Assembly (NCBI RefSeq): GCF_002742625.1
Contig: NZ_PEBF01000001.1
Coordinates: forward strand, 1,302,001-1,366,000
Reading direction: 5' to 3'
Length of the DNA: 64,000 nt
Origin: Caulobacter sp. FWC2
GTDB lineage: Bacteria > Pseudomonadota > Alphaproteobacteria > Caulobacterales > Caulobacteraceae
Positions 43,084-50,710 of the stretch are shown piece by piece. The notes under the pieces are model-generated. The model was not told the DNA's origin. It ran no database searches and saw only the letters and a list, made by a program, of their open reading frames with translations. The position numbers and the translations under genes are program-made. Numbering within the stretch: the first letter of the stretch is position 1; every line of letters begins with the position of its first letter.

Positions 43084-44906
43084 CGGACCGCTTCACCGAC
43101 CCGGAAGTCCTGGCCGACGCCATCATCGCCAAGGTGGGCCGACGCATCGTGCTGGGCCTGCCGCTGGGCCTGGGCAAGGCCAACCACGTGGTCAACGTCC
43201 TGTTCGCCCGGGCTATGGCCGATCGGTCGCTGCACCTGCACATCTTCACCGCCCTGACCCTGGAACCGCCGCGCCCCAAGTCGGAACTCGAGGCGGCCTT
43301 CCTTGGACCGGTGATCGCGCGGACCCTGGGCGGCTATCCGGCCCTGGCCTATGCCGAGGTCCAGCGCCGCGACGCCCTGCCGGACAATATCCAGGTCGAC
43401 GAGTTCTTCTTCCAGGCGGGCACACGGCTGGGCGTCGAGAGCGCCCAGCGCAGCTACATCTCGGCCAACTATACCCACGCGGCGCGCTATCTTCTGGATC
43501 GGGGGGTCAATGTCGTGGCCCAACTGGTGGCCAAGGACGGCGATCGTTTCAGCCTGTCCTGCAACACCGACATCACCTTGGACCTGCTGGCCGCGCGCCA
43601 GGCGGGCAAGGCCGACTTCCTGCTGGTCGGCCAGGTCAATGACGCGCTGCCATTCATGCCGGGCGACGGCGACCTGCCGGCCTCGGCGTTCAGCCACCTG
43701 CTGGACGGGCCGGCCGTGCAGTTCCCGCTGTTCGCCCCGCCCAAGGAGCCGATCACCGACGCCCACTACGCGATCGGTTTCCACGCGGCGGGCCTGATCC
43801 CGGACGGCGGCACGATCCAGATGGGCATCGGCTCGATCAGCGATGCCGTGGTGCAAGGGCTGATCGTTCGTCATCGCGACCCTGACGGCTTTCGCGACAC
43901 CCTCAAGCGCCTGTCACCCGCCGCCGCGCCACCGCAGCACGGCGAACCGTTCGAGCGGGGGCTGTACGCCGCCACGGAGATGTTCGTCGACTGCCTTCTC
44001 GACCTCTGGAAGGCTGGCGTGCTGAAGCGCGAGGTCGACGGGGCGGTGCTGCACGGCGGCTTCTTCCTGGGTCCGCGCGCCTTCTACGAGGCCCTGCGCG
44101 TGATGCCGGCGGCGGATCGCGCCAAGTTCCAGATGCAGGCGATCTCCGGAATCAACGAACTCTATGGCGACGAGGCCGCCAAGCGCATCGCCCGCGTCGA
44201 CGCCCGCTTCATCAACACCGCCATGATGGTCACCCTGCTGGGCGCGGTGGTCTCGGACGGCCTGGAGGACGGCCGCGTCGTCAGCGGGGTGGGCGGACAG
44301 TACAACTTCGTGGCCCAGGCCTTCGCGCTGGAGGACGCGCGCTCGGTCATCACCCTGGACGCCGTACGCGGCGCAGGGAAGGCGGCTCGCTCGAATGTCC
44401 TGTGGTCATACGGCCACGGCACCATCCCGCGCCACCTGCGCGACATCGTCATCACCGAATACGGCGTCGCCGACCTGCGCGGGCTGACCGACCGCGACGT
44501 GATCGTCGCCCTGTTGAAGGTGGCCGACAGCCGCTTCCAGTCCGCGTTGCTTGAAAAGGCCAAGGCCGCCGGCAAGCTGGAACGCGGTTACGTCCTGCCA
44601 GCCGAGGTCCGCGACAACTCGCCCGAGCGCATCGCCGAGGCGCTGGCGCCGGCCAAGGCGGCGGGCCTTGCGCCGCTGCTCCCGTTCGGCTCCGATTTCA
44701 ATCCGCTCGAGGAGAGCCTGCTTCCGACGCTAGGCCGGCTAAAGGCGGCGCAGACCGAGCCGAACGCCCTGCTCGGCCTGGTTCTGGAAGGCCTGCGGGC
44801 CAAGGGCGACGATGGGGCGGCCTTGAAGCGCCTTGGCCTGGACAGGCCCAGAGGTCTCCGCCAGCGCCTGACCGCACTCGCCTTGCGCGGCGCGCTGCGT
44901 CGCTAG
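43080..44906 (+). CDS. Acetyl-CoA hydrolase/transferase family protein
   Basis: A 608-residue member of the acetyl-CoA hydrolase/CoA transferase family (usual size 430-640). It is recognised by the N-terminal VGRRIVLGLPLGLGKAN, the middle GLIPDGGTIQMGIGSISDAV and the C-terminal domain with SGVGGQYNFVAQAFALEDAR and YGVADLRGLTDRD. It may move CoA between acids or hydrolyse acyl-CoA to keep CoA free during beta-oxidation. Coupled to the preceding gene by ATGA. It is the last chromosomal gene before the prophage. Confidence 0.92.
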   Translation: MTDRFTDPEVLADAIIAKVGRRIVLGLPLGLGKANHVVNVLFARAMADRSLHLHIFTALTLEPPRPKSELEAAFLGPVIARTLGGYPALAYAEVQRRDALPDNIQVDEFFFQAGTRLGVESAQRSYISANYTHAARYLLDRGVNVVAQLVAKDGDRFSLSCNTDITLDLLAARQAGKADFLLVGQVNDALPFMPGDGDLPASAFSHLLDGPAVQFPLFAPPKEPITDAHYAIGFHAAGLIPDGGTIQMGIGSISDAVVQGLIVRHRDPDGFRDTLKRLSPAAAPPQHGEPFERGLYAATEMFVDCLLDLWKAGVLKREVDGAVLHGGFFLGPRAFYEALRVMPAADRAKFQMQAISGINELYGDEAAKRIARVDARFINTAMMVTLLGAVVSDGLEDGRVVSGVGGQYNFVAQAFALEDARSVITLDAVRGAGKAARSNVLWSYGHGTIPRHLRDIVITEYGVADLRGLTDRDVIVALLKVADSRFQSALLEKAKAAGKLERGYVLPAEVRDNSPERIAEALAPAKAAGLAPLLPFGSDFNPLEESLLPTLGRLKAAQTEPNALLGLVLEGLRAKGDDGAALKRLGLDRPRGLRQRLTALALRGALRR

Positions 44907-44988
44907 GGCGTGTCGAGCAACGAGCTTCGTCCAGCCGTCATACGTTTCACGCGTCGGCTTCGAACGGTTTGAAATTTCAGGGAATGGT

Positions 44989-45015
44989 GGGGATCCAAGC
45001 TATGCTTGGATCCCC
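44989..45015 (-). terminator. Hairpin just after the tRNA-Thr 3' end
   Basis: A perfect 12-bp stem (GGGGATCCAAGC / GCTTGGATCCCC, loop TAT). On the minus strand it lies two bases beyond the CCA end of the tRNA-Thr fragment, so it is probably the terminator of the original tRNA gene. There is no strong T run. Confidence 0.65.
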
Positions 45016-45016
45016 A

Positions 45017-45061
45017 TGGTGCCACGACAGGGACTCGAACCCTGGACCTCAGCCTTACCAA
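45017..45061 (-). tRNA. tRNA-Thr(GGT) 3' half: prophage attachment site
   Basis: The minus strand reads anticodon loop TTGGTAA, stem GGCTG, variable loop, T-arm CAGGG-TTCGAGT-CCCTG, acceptor strand TCGTGGC, then ACCA. These 45 bases are a perfect tRNA 3' half, with the anticodon GGT (Thr). The sequence before the loop (right side) does not continue a tRNA: no CAGCC to pair with GGCTG, no D-arm, no GCCACGA. The break is therefore exactly at the anticodon loop, the usual crossover for a tyrosine integrase. The intact gene should lie at the other end of the element. Confidence 0.88.
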
Positions 45062-45148
45062 TGTTGAGCGCCAATCTCGCGAAACCTTATAGCATAAGGC
45101 GTTGCGTGTGGTCTAAAAATCGACCTCCCTCAGACCTCCCAAATCTCC

Positions 45149-46192
45149 TCAACGCCGGCCATTGCGCGGAGTGATCTCCCAGCCCGCCCGCTTGACCGCC
45201 TGCGCCAGGTCCGGGCTCGCGGTGTGGGCGTAACGCATGACCATGGCCACAGACTTCCACCCACCCTGCGACATAAGCAGGGTCAGGTCGCGGGTCACGG
45301 CATAGGCCCAGGTTGCCCAGGTGTGGCGGAAGAGGTGGCAATGCACCGGACGGAAGGTCGGCCCGTCGTAGTTGGCGCGCTCCTTGAACGGGATGAACTC
45401 GCCGTTCGGCTTTCGCCTGGAGCAGTGCTTCTTGAGGGTCGTGTTGACGGAGTCGTAGGCCGACCACGGCTCGCCGTCGCTGTTGAGCCAGACAAAGCCC
45501 TCGCCGCTCTCCGGCCGCTTCGGCAGTGCGGCGCGCGCCCGGCGTTGGAGGTCGACGCCGCGCGCGTAACCACCCTTCGTCTCCCAGAACACGACGCGCT
45601 GGCCGTCCGGCGACACGTCCCGCCATTCGAGGTTCAGGGCTTCCGTCGCTCGGCAACCGGTCGCGATGTAGAAGGTCACTAGATCCCGAAGGTGCGGCGG
45701 CAGGAAGCCGAGCATGATCTCGACCTCAGCCGGAGACATCTGGTCGACGCGAGCGCCGGCCCCCTTCGGCTTGGCGAACTTCACCGGGTCACAGAGCTTG
45801 GGCGCCACGAAGTTCATGACGGCTGAAATCGGCGTATAGATCTGCCGAATAAGGGTGGCCGGTGCCGCGCCTGGCTTCATCCGCTTGGCTAGGCGATCGA
45901 CGAAGTTCTGGTCGATGTCGGAGAGCTTCGTCAGGCCGATCTCGGAAATCAGGGCAGCGAGGTGATCTGTGGGACGCCCGGCCTCCATGTAGACCGTCGC
46001 CGCCTCAGCGAAGGTCGCTACCGACTTGTCGCCATAGACCGCGCGCTTGAAGAGGTCCGCCTCGAGCTGCGCCCTGATAGCTTCGGCTTCGGAGCGGATG
46101 CGAGTGCGAGCGCTCTCGTCAACACGTCTCCCCTGGACGGTGCCCCGGATGTGGTAGATGCCGTTCGGCCTTTCGTAGAGCTTGAGCGGCAT
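45149..46192 (-). CDS. Tyrosine recombinase / phage integrase
   Basis: A 347-residue site-specific recombinase. N-terminal arm-binding segment LYERPNGIYHIRGTVQGRRV, then a core-binding region. The catalytic domain has Arg in GCRATEALNLEW, Lys in ETKGGY, HxxR in HLFRHTWATW, His/Trp in SQGGWKS and nucleophile Tyr in MRYAHTASPDL. The start at 46192 begins the recognisable domain; the frame is open further to 46267. It lies next to the attachment site and points at it. Confidence 0.95.
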   Translation of the reverse strand: MPLKLYERPNGIYHIRGTVQGRRVDESARTRIRSEAEAIRAQLEADLFKRAVYGDKSVATFAEAATVYMEAGRPTDHLAALISEIGLTKLSDIDQNFVDRLAKRMKPGAAPATLIRQIYTPISAVMNFVAPKLCDPVKFAKPKGAGARVDQMSPAEVEIMLGFLPPHLRDLVTFYIATGCRATEALNLEWRDVSPDGQRVVFWETKGGYARGVDLQRRARAALPKRPESGEGFVWLNSDGEPWSAYDSVNTTLKKHCSRRKPNGEFIPFKERANYDGPTFRPVHCHLFRHTWATWAYAVTRDLTLLMSQGGWKSVAMVMRYAHTASPDLAQAVKRAGWEITPRNGRR

Positions 46193-46374
46193 ATCGGGGT
46201 AAGAACCTCTTGAAGTGCTTGGAACTGGGTCGGCGTTAGGCGCCGGCGGCGGCCGGCCCGCAGGCACAGTCCGTTTTTGTCGATGGCGGCGCGGATCGTC
46301 CGCAGCGGGAAGCCCAGACGCTCGGCGGCCTCGTGGTCGCTGATCGTCGAGAGCGTGAAGGTCTCAGCCCCCAT
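46018..46374 (-). CDS. Helix-turn-helix protein, candidate excisionase, overlapping the integrase
   Basis: A 118-residue frame. Residues about 8-58 (ISDHEAAERLGFPLRTIRAA) look like an Xis/MerR-type winged helix. The remainder is Ser/Arg/Thr-rich and lies out of frame inside the integrase 5' end (175-base overlap), so that part is probably a by-product of the overlap. Its ATG overlaps the preceding gene stop by 11 bases, which supports real translation. An excisionase role is inferred from size and position beside int. Confidence 0.6.
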   Translation of the reverse strand: MGAETFTLSTISDHEAAERLGFPLRTIRAAIDKNGLCLRAGRRRRLTPTQFQALQEVLTPICRSSSTKGRTASTTSGAPSRGDVLTRALALASAPKPKLSGRSSRRTSSSARSMATSR

Positions 46375-46723
46375 GTCCGCTCTCCTTGGTCTGAAGGGCG
46401 CGGAGAAGGACAGCGCAGGCCGCCGACAGGGTGGCGTGGCTTTCGATGCGCGCCGTCTCCTTGGCGCCCAGCTTCTCGCCCTTGACGATCCGGTGGCCGA
46501 CTTCCCAGCGAGCGCCAGTCAGGCCCCGCGCCCCCACTTCCACCACCTCATCGCTTAGAAGCGCGTCTCGGAGGGTGGCGATGATGGCGTCGGCGTCTTT
46601 GAGGTAGTGCTTCCAAAGCGGAACGCGAATGCCTCCCGCCATGACGATGATGCGTTCAAGGTTATGGTGGCCCTTAAGCACCGCCAGCTGTCGCGCCACC
46701 TTCTCTCTCAGCTCAGCGTGCAT
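46364..46723 (-). CDS. Hypothetical phage protein
   Basis: A 119-residue soluble protein, not recognised. Basic N-terminus (MHAELREKVARQLAVLKGHH), mixed alpha/beta, no membrane segment. The start at 46723 is chosen over 46777 because it sits in an 11-base overlap with the gene above. It ends by overlapping the putative excisionase. Confidence 0.7.
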   Translation of the reverse strand: MHAELREKVARQLAVLKGHHNLERIIVMAGGIRVPLWKHYLKDADAIIATLRDALLSDEVVEVGARGLTGARWEVGHRIVKGEKLGAKETARIESHATLSAACAVLLRALQTKESGHGG

Positions 46724-46994
46724 CGGGCGTCTCCTGGGTAAGAGCGGCGCGGCCGGCGGGCAGGCCCCGGGCTTCAAAGGTTCCGAACTCGGACCTTTCT
46801 CCGGTGATTTTGATCAGCCCGCGCGCCTCAAGCGACTTGGCAGTCCGCCATTCATGGCGGTGGCACTCGACAAACGGATAATCGGCATCCTCGAACAAGT
46901 CGGCGAGAAAGCCCTTCTGGATTTTTGTCAGGCTCACGGCTTCACCCTGCATCAGCATCCCCGCATCGCTGCGGTTTTGGTAGTTGTCGGTCAT
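46713..46994 (-). CDS. Hypothetical phage protein, small
   Basis: A 93-residue protein, not recognised. It includes ECHRHEWRTAKSLEARGLIK, which resembles a small winged-helix recognition segment, and ends in a basic tail. Its ATG overlaps the TnpB stop by four bases (ATGA), and its stop overlaps the next gene, so all are one operon. Confidence 0.72.
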   Translation of the reverse strand: MTDNYQNRSDAGMLMQGEAVSLTKIQKGFLADLFEDADYPFVECHRHEWRTAKSLEARGLIKITGERSEFGTFEARGLPAGRAALTQETPDAR

Positions 46995-48217
46995 GCCGCA
47001 ACTCCTTTGGTTGACGCTTCAGCGGGCCGCCTACGCGCACCCTCCACGTCCAGACACGCCGTGCTTCGGCGCAGGATCTCCTTCGCCGCCCCCACATCCG
47101 CGTGTTCACCGTGGCCGCATGCGACGCACCTGAAGACCGCTTGGCTTTCGCGGCTCCTGGCGTCTACGACCCCGCACGCGGAGCAGGTTTGGGAGGTGTA
47201 AGCGGGGTTCACGTAGACCAGCAGGCCGCCGCGTTCCTCGACCTTGTATTCGAGCTGACGGGCGAAGATGCCCCAGGCTTGCTCAAGGATCGCCCGGTTC
47301 AATCCGCGCTTCTGCGCTACGTTACGGCCTGGCTGTTCGACCGTGCCCTTAGCGCTCGCCGTCATGGCTGTCACGCGCAGGGCCTCCAGGGCAACGTGGT
47401 TGAAGCTGGTCGAGATCTTGCGGGTCTGGCGGTGCAGCCAGTCATTGCGGACTGCCGCGATGCGGCCGGCAAGCGCGCGGACGCGCTCGCGCTGGCGGGC
47501 ATAGCGCTTCGATCTCCGCACCTTGCGGGAGAGTGCCTTCTGCGCACGCTTCCTGCGCTCGACTAGGCGCGGAATCTCTCCCGGTAATTGGGCAAGTTCG
47601 CCGGTAGACAGCGCCAGAGTATTGGCGACGCCCCTATCGATGCCGATCGCGGCCTTAGGCGCGGACGGCTTGCTCGCCGTCTCACAGGCGATGCACAGGC
47701 GCCATTGGTCACCACTTCTTGAGACAGTGACACTCTTGGCGACTTCGATCATCCTGGTGCAGCGAAATTTCACCCATCCAATTTTGGGCAGACGGATCTC
47801 AGACCACTTTGCATTCAGCGCCCTGATCGGCGTCTCGCGCCCTCGCACGCGGAATGAGACGGTCTTCTCTTTGCTTCGAAACGCCGGGTAACCTTTCTTC
47901 CCCGACATAAAGGCGGCAAACGCAAGATGAAGATCACGAAGGGCTGCTGAGGTGACGTCCGTTGGTACTGCCGCGACCCAGTCTATCTCAGCGCGCAGTT
48001 GGGTGACTTCCTTGTCCTGCGTAACGTAGCTGATATGCGTGCCGGTGCTTCTGAGGTATTGGCGCCAGAAATTAGTCCTCTGCTCTAAGGCAAGATTGTA
48101 GACCAACCGCGCGACGCCAGCGAACTGTTCGAACTTTTCGGCCTGTCCATCGGTGGGGTGCAGAGAAAATGACCGGCTTCTAACAAGCCCGCTGGGCAGC
48201 GATCGCTTGGGCATCAC
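46991..48217 (-). CDS. tnpB: TnpB-family RNA-guided nuclease (IS200/IS605 OrfB-like)
   Basis: A 408-residue TnpB. The helix-turn-helix/WED-like N-terminus (SFSLHPTDGQAEKFEQFAGV ... RLVYNLALEQR) is followed by a split RuvC nuclease: Asp in AIGIDRGVANTLAL, Glu in NHVALEALRV and Asp in HADVGAAKEIL, so the catalytic triad is intact. Zinc-finger cysteines are CSACGV and CVACGH. It begins at GTG overlapping the Lar-like stop and ends overlapping the next ATG. There is no TnpA transposase next to it and no obvious element ends. It may be a cargo or domesticated nuclease rather than an active insertion sequence. Confidence 0.9.
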   Translation of the reverse strand: MMPKRSLPSGLVRSRSFSLHPTDGQAEKFEQFAGVARLVYNLALEQRTNFWRQYLRSTGTHISYVTQDKEVTQLRAEIDWVAAVPTDVTSAALRDLHLAFAAFMSGKKGYPAFRSKEKTVSFRVRGRETPIRALNAKWSEIRLPKIGWVKFRCTRMIEVAKSVTVSRSGDQWRLCIACETASKPSAPKAAIGIDRGVANTLALSTGELAQLPGEIPRLVERRKRAQKALSRKVRRSKRYARQRERVRALAGRIAAVRNDWLHRQTRKISTSFNHVALEALRVTAMTASAKGTVEQPGRNVAQKRGLNRAILEQAWGIFARQLEYKVEERGGLLVYVNPAYTSQTCSACGVVDARSRESQAVFRCVACGHGEHADVGAAKEILRRSTACLDVEGARRRPAEASTKGVAA

Positions 48218-48561
48218 AGAGCTCCAGTCTCGGAGAACAGCGCCAAGATGTCGTCGGCGCGCTCCAGCGCGACCTCGCGGACGAGATCCGGGTAGATGAA
48301 AGAACCGTCCGGTGCTCTGGCGAATGCCTCGGGCTCTACCTTCTTCGCCACAGCTTCCAGCCCCGGCCGCTCGGCTGAGACAGCGGGGGCGCGGCGGTTC
48401 CAGGCGATAGCCGCCTCGTCTTGGTCGCCGAGGCTACGAACGAACGGTCCATTCGTCCCACAGTCGACGCACGTGACGTTTTGACCGACGCGCGCCGTTT
48501 CGGAAATCTTCAGATTCGTGCCGCCACAGAACGGGCAAGGCTTCAGTTGGTCTTCGGCCAT
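48214..48561 (-). CDS. Lar-family restriction alleviation protein
   Basis: A 115-residue protein with the Lar_restr_allev pattern: LKPCPFCGGTNLKIS, a second cysteine pair in VTCVDCGTNG, and the closing AAIAWNRR. The known family member of Rac prophage protects DNA from type I restriction by boosting methylation. The C-terminal 55 residues are an extension beyond the usual Lar domain. The stop overlaps tnpB. Confidence 0.85.
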   Translation of the reverse strand: MAEDQLKPCPFCGGTNLKISETARVGQNVTCVDCGTNGPFVRSLGDQDEAAIAWNRRAPAVSAERPGLEAVAKKVEPEAFARAPDGSFIYPDLVREVALERADDILALFSETGAL

Positions 48562-48564
48562 TGG

Positions 48565-48831
48565 TCAGCCCTCCTCGTGTTCATAGATGAGCCGGCAGCG
48601 GTCGCGGATGACGCTGGCCTCGTCGGTCTCGCCGTAATCGCTATCGCCGCACTTCTCGCAGACGTGGACCGGGACCGAACACGAGCACGTGTCGTTGCAG
48701 CCCGCGTTCTTGCCGCCCACGAACTTCCAGGCGTGGCCCGCCTCGATGCACGGGCCTTGCGTGATCTGGAGCTTGAGGCGCTCGACGGTGGCTTCGGCAT
48801 CGTCGAGTTGGCGCTGAAGGGTGGTCGCCAT
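48565..48831 (-). CDS. Small cysteine-rich hypothetical phage protein
   Basis: An 88-residue protein. A short N-terminal coiled coil (LQRQLDDAEATVERLKLQIT) precedes a Cys/His-rich part (CNDTCSCSVPVHVCEKCGDS) that probably binds zinc. Three bases before the Lar-like gene. Not recognised further. Confidence 0.72.
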   Translation of the reverse strand: MATTLQRQLDDAEATVERLKLQITQGPCIEAGHAWKFVGGKNAGCNDTCSCSVPVHVCEKCGDSDYGETDEASVIRDRCRLIYEHEEG

Positions 48832-48834
48832 TGG

Positions 48835-49560
48835 TCAGCCTCCGGTCTTGGGGTTGGTGAGGGCAGATGGAGGCTTGGCGCTGCGGATCTCGTAGAGCCG
48901 ATCCTTGGTCACGTACTCGGTGAAGACGCCTGGACAGGCGTTGCAGTGCCAGTTGATGAAGTCGAACCCTGCGCTATGGCCCGCGCCCCAGTCGAAGAGC
49001 GTTCCACCACAAGCGCATGGCTGATTGGCCCGATGGCCATGGACATCAGCATTATTGCGCTCGACGCTGTAGTTGATGGGGCGGCCGCCGGGCGTGGGAT
49101 CGTGCCGGATCAGCTTGCCCATTTCGGGGTCTGGCATCTTGCCGGCCAGGGCGTCGGCGATGATCGGCAAGCATCTGTGGGGATATTTAGACCACCAATC
49201 CCAGACGTCGTGAGCTGCGCGTTGGGTCAGGCCGTTCCGGACCATCACCGCCACGGCCCACTCTTTGGCGTAGTGCCATGCGTAGCGGACGCCAGTCGAA
49301 TTGCCGCCCCGTCCGACCTTGAACACCTCGCCGCAGACCGCGAGTTGTCGACGCGGACCGAATGTCGGAACAAAACGGCCGTTCTCGTGGGCAGCGCATA
49401 TCCGCGCTCCAGCCTCGACGATGGCCTTTGAAATCCTGCTCCAGGTGGGTCCTCGGAAGGGGTTTGCGAAGGGAGCCTGGATCGCCGCCTCCAGTTCGGC
49501 GGCTGTCATTGCCGACGCCATCCCGGCCAAGTAGTCGGTGAGTTTCATCGAAGCCGCCAT
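48835..49560 (-). CDS. Hypothetical phage protein with zinc-ribbon-like C-terminus
   Basis: A 241-residue protein, not recognised. A helical N-terminus, a Trp-rich middle (VRYAWHYAKEWAVAVMV, DVWDWWSKYPHRC) and a C-terminal CACGG ... WHCNACPG that could bind zinc. A second ATG lies four codons in. It abuts the upstream gene by one base. Confidence 0.75.
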   Translation of the reverse strand: MAASMKLTDYLAGMASAMTAAELEAAIQAPFANPFRGPTWSRISKAIVEAGARICAAHENGRFVPTFGPRRQLAVCGEVFKVGRGGNSTGVRYAWHYAKEWAVAVMVRNGLTQRAAHDVWDWWSKYPHRCLPIIADALAGKMPDPEMGKLIRHDPTPGGRPINYSVERNNADVHGHRANQPCACGGTLFDWGAGHSAGFDFINWHCNACPGVFTEYVTKDRLYEIRSAKPPSALTNPKTGG

Positions 49561-50313
49561 CTACCCCTCCCTATCGGTCTGTTCGGCCACAGCAGGGGGA
49601 GGGGCGGAAACCGGATAGGCCGAAGATGCGAGATCTGCCTGACGGTTGCCTTCAGGGAACGTCACTTTGGCCATGCCGCGCGCCTCCAACTGGAAGACCT
49701 TCAGCGCGTGCCGGAAGATCGTTCGCGGCGTCATGTCCTTGGCGCTGGCGATCTCTTCCAGCGCCGCCATCTCCTCGTCCGTCAGGGTGAGGGTCATGGT
49801 CTTCTTGGCCGACGTGGAGCACTTGGCATGAACTCGGCCTTCGTCGCAGTTCGCCAAACACTCGGCCGACCCGCAGGCCACCACGTCGGCCGGCAGGGAG
49901 GGCGCAGCCGGTTGACCGGAGAGCAGGCGTTGGGCGCAGTAGAGCGCCGCCGCCACGTCCGACGAGCTGTCCATGCTGTACCGACGGTCGAAGTCGGCCA
50001 TGTGCTCTGTATGGCGCCGTCGCTCCCCCTCCAGTTCCTTGATCCGCTCTGCCTGGGTGGCGATAACTGCTGAAGCGGTCTCGTCGTGCGAGAGGTTGGC
50101 GGCAAAGGCGAGGGCCGTCTTCTCATAGGCTGATTGGCTCGCAGGCGTGAGCGCGCCCCAGGACATACGGTAGGGCCGCGATGCTTCGCACAGCTTCTCG
50201 CCGAGGGATTTCTGCTCTACGGCGGCCTGGGTGGTGTCAGAAACGGCGCTTTTGATCGCAGTAGACAGCGCCTTGGTGACGGGGCTGTCGGGGCCGTGGA
50301 CAATGAACGTCAT
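49561..50313 (-). CDS. Hypothetical phage protein
   Basis: A 250-residue protein, not recognised. It has a coiled coil (IATQAERIKELEGERRRHTE) and a cysteine patch (CGSAECLANCDEGRVHAKC). A ribbon-helix-helix-like stretch follows (MTLTLTDEEMAALEEIASAK, then TPRTIFRHALKVF), which could bind DNA. It sits four bases after the gene at 50318. Confidence 0.73.
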   Translation of the reverse strand: MTFIVHGPDSPVTKALSTAIKSAVSDTTQAAVEQKSLGEKLCEASRPYRMSWGALTPASQSAYEKTALAFAANLSHDETASAVIATQAERIKELEGERRRHTEHMADFDRRYSMDSSSDVAAALYCAQRLLSGQPAAPSLPADVVACGSAECLANCDEGRVHAKCSTSAKKTMTLTLTDEEMAALEEIASAKDMTPRTIFRHALKVFQLEARGMAKVTFPEGNRQADLASSAYPVSAPPPAVAEQTDREG

Positions 50314-50317
50314 GGCT

Positions 50318-50710
50318 CTAGGCCTCCTTCTTGGCGTTGAGATCCGACAGGGCGCGTTTGGCGATCACGCGAGCGCGGTCCAGGGCCGACCAGATGTTGT
50401 CGACGGACTTGTTCACGCGTACGGCGTCGATGGCCTTCAGCGCCTCTTCCGCCATCCTGGCGCGGGCCTCAGCGGCTTGGGCGCGCTCCAGCAGGGAGAG
50501 GACGAAGGCGGGGTTGAAGGTGGCGATGAAGTCGTCATGCCAAACCGTGCATGGCTCGGATTTCTTCGCCGCCTTCGCGATAGCCAGCAGTTCTTCAAGG
50601 GTGGGTTCAGTAGTCATGGGAGGGTCCGATTTGTTTGCAGCCCGGAGAGGCGATTGATCGACGGCTTCGCCGCGACCCGCCGACCTGGTAGCGTCATGGA
50701 GGGGGCTCAT
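50318..50710 (-). CDS. Hypothetical phage protein
   Basis: A 130-residue mainly helical protein, not recognised. The ATG at 50710 overlaps the methyltransferase stop (ATGA), the usual coupling in this operon. An inner ATG at 50617 (MTTEPTLEELLAIAK) would give a 99-residue protein and is an alternative. Confidence 0.68.
   Translation of the reverse strand: MSPLHDATRSAGRGEAVDQSPLRAANKSDPPMTTEPTLEELLAIAKAAKKSEPCTVWHDDFIATFNPAFVLSLLERAQAAEARARMAEEALKAIDAVRVNKSVDNIWSALDRARVIAKRALSDLNAKKEA

Noticed and set aside
45017..45092. Complete tRNA-Thr gene
   Set aside because: Only the 3' half matches: the D-arm, 5' acceptor strand and 5' anticodon stem are missing, so it is an attachment-site remnant.
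46991..48217. Complete active IS200/IS605 insertion sequence
   Set aside because: Only TnpB is present; no TnpA, no hairpin ends and both gene ends are fused into the operon by four-base overlaps.
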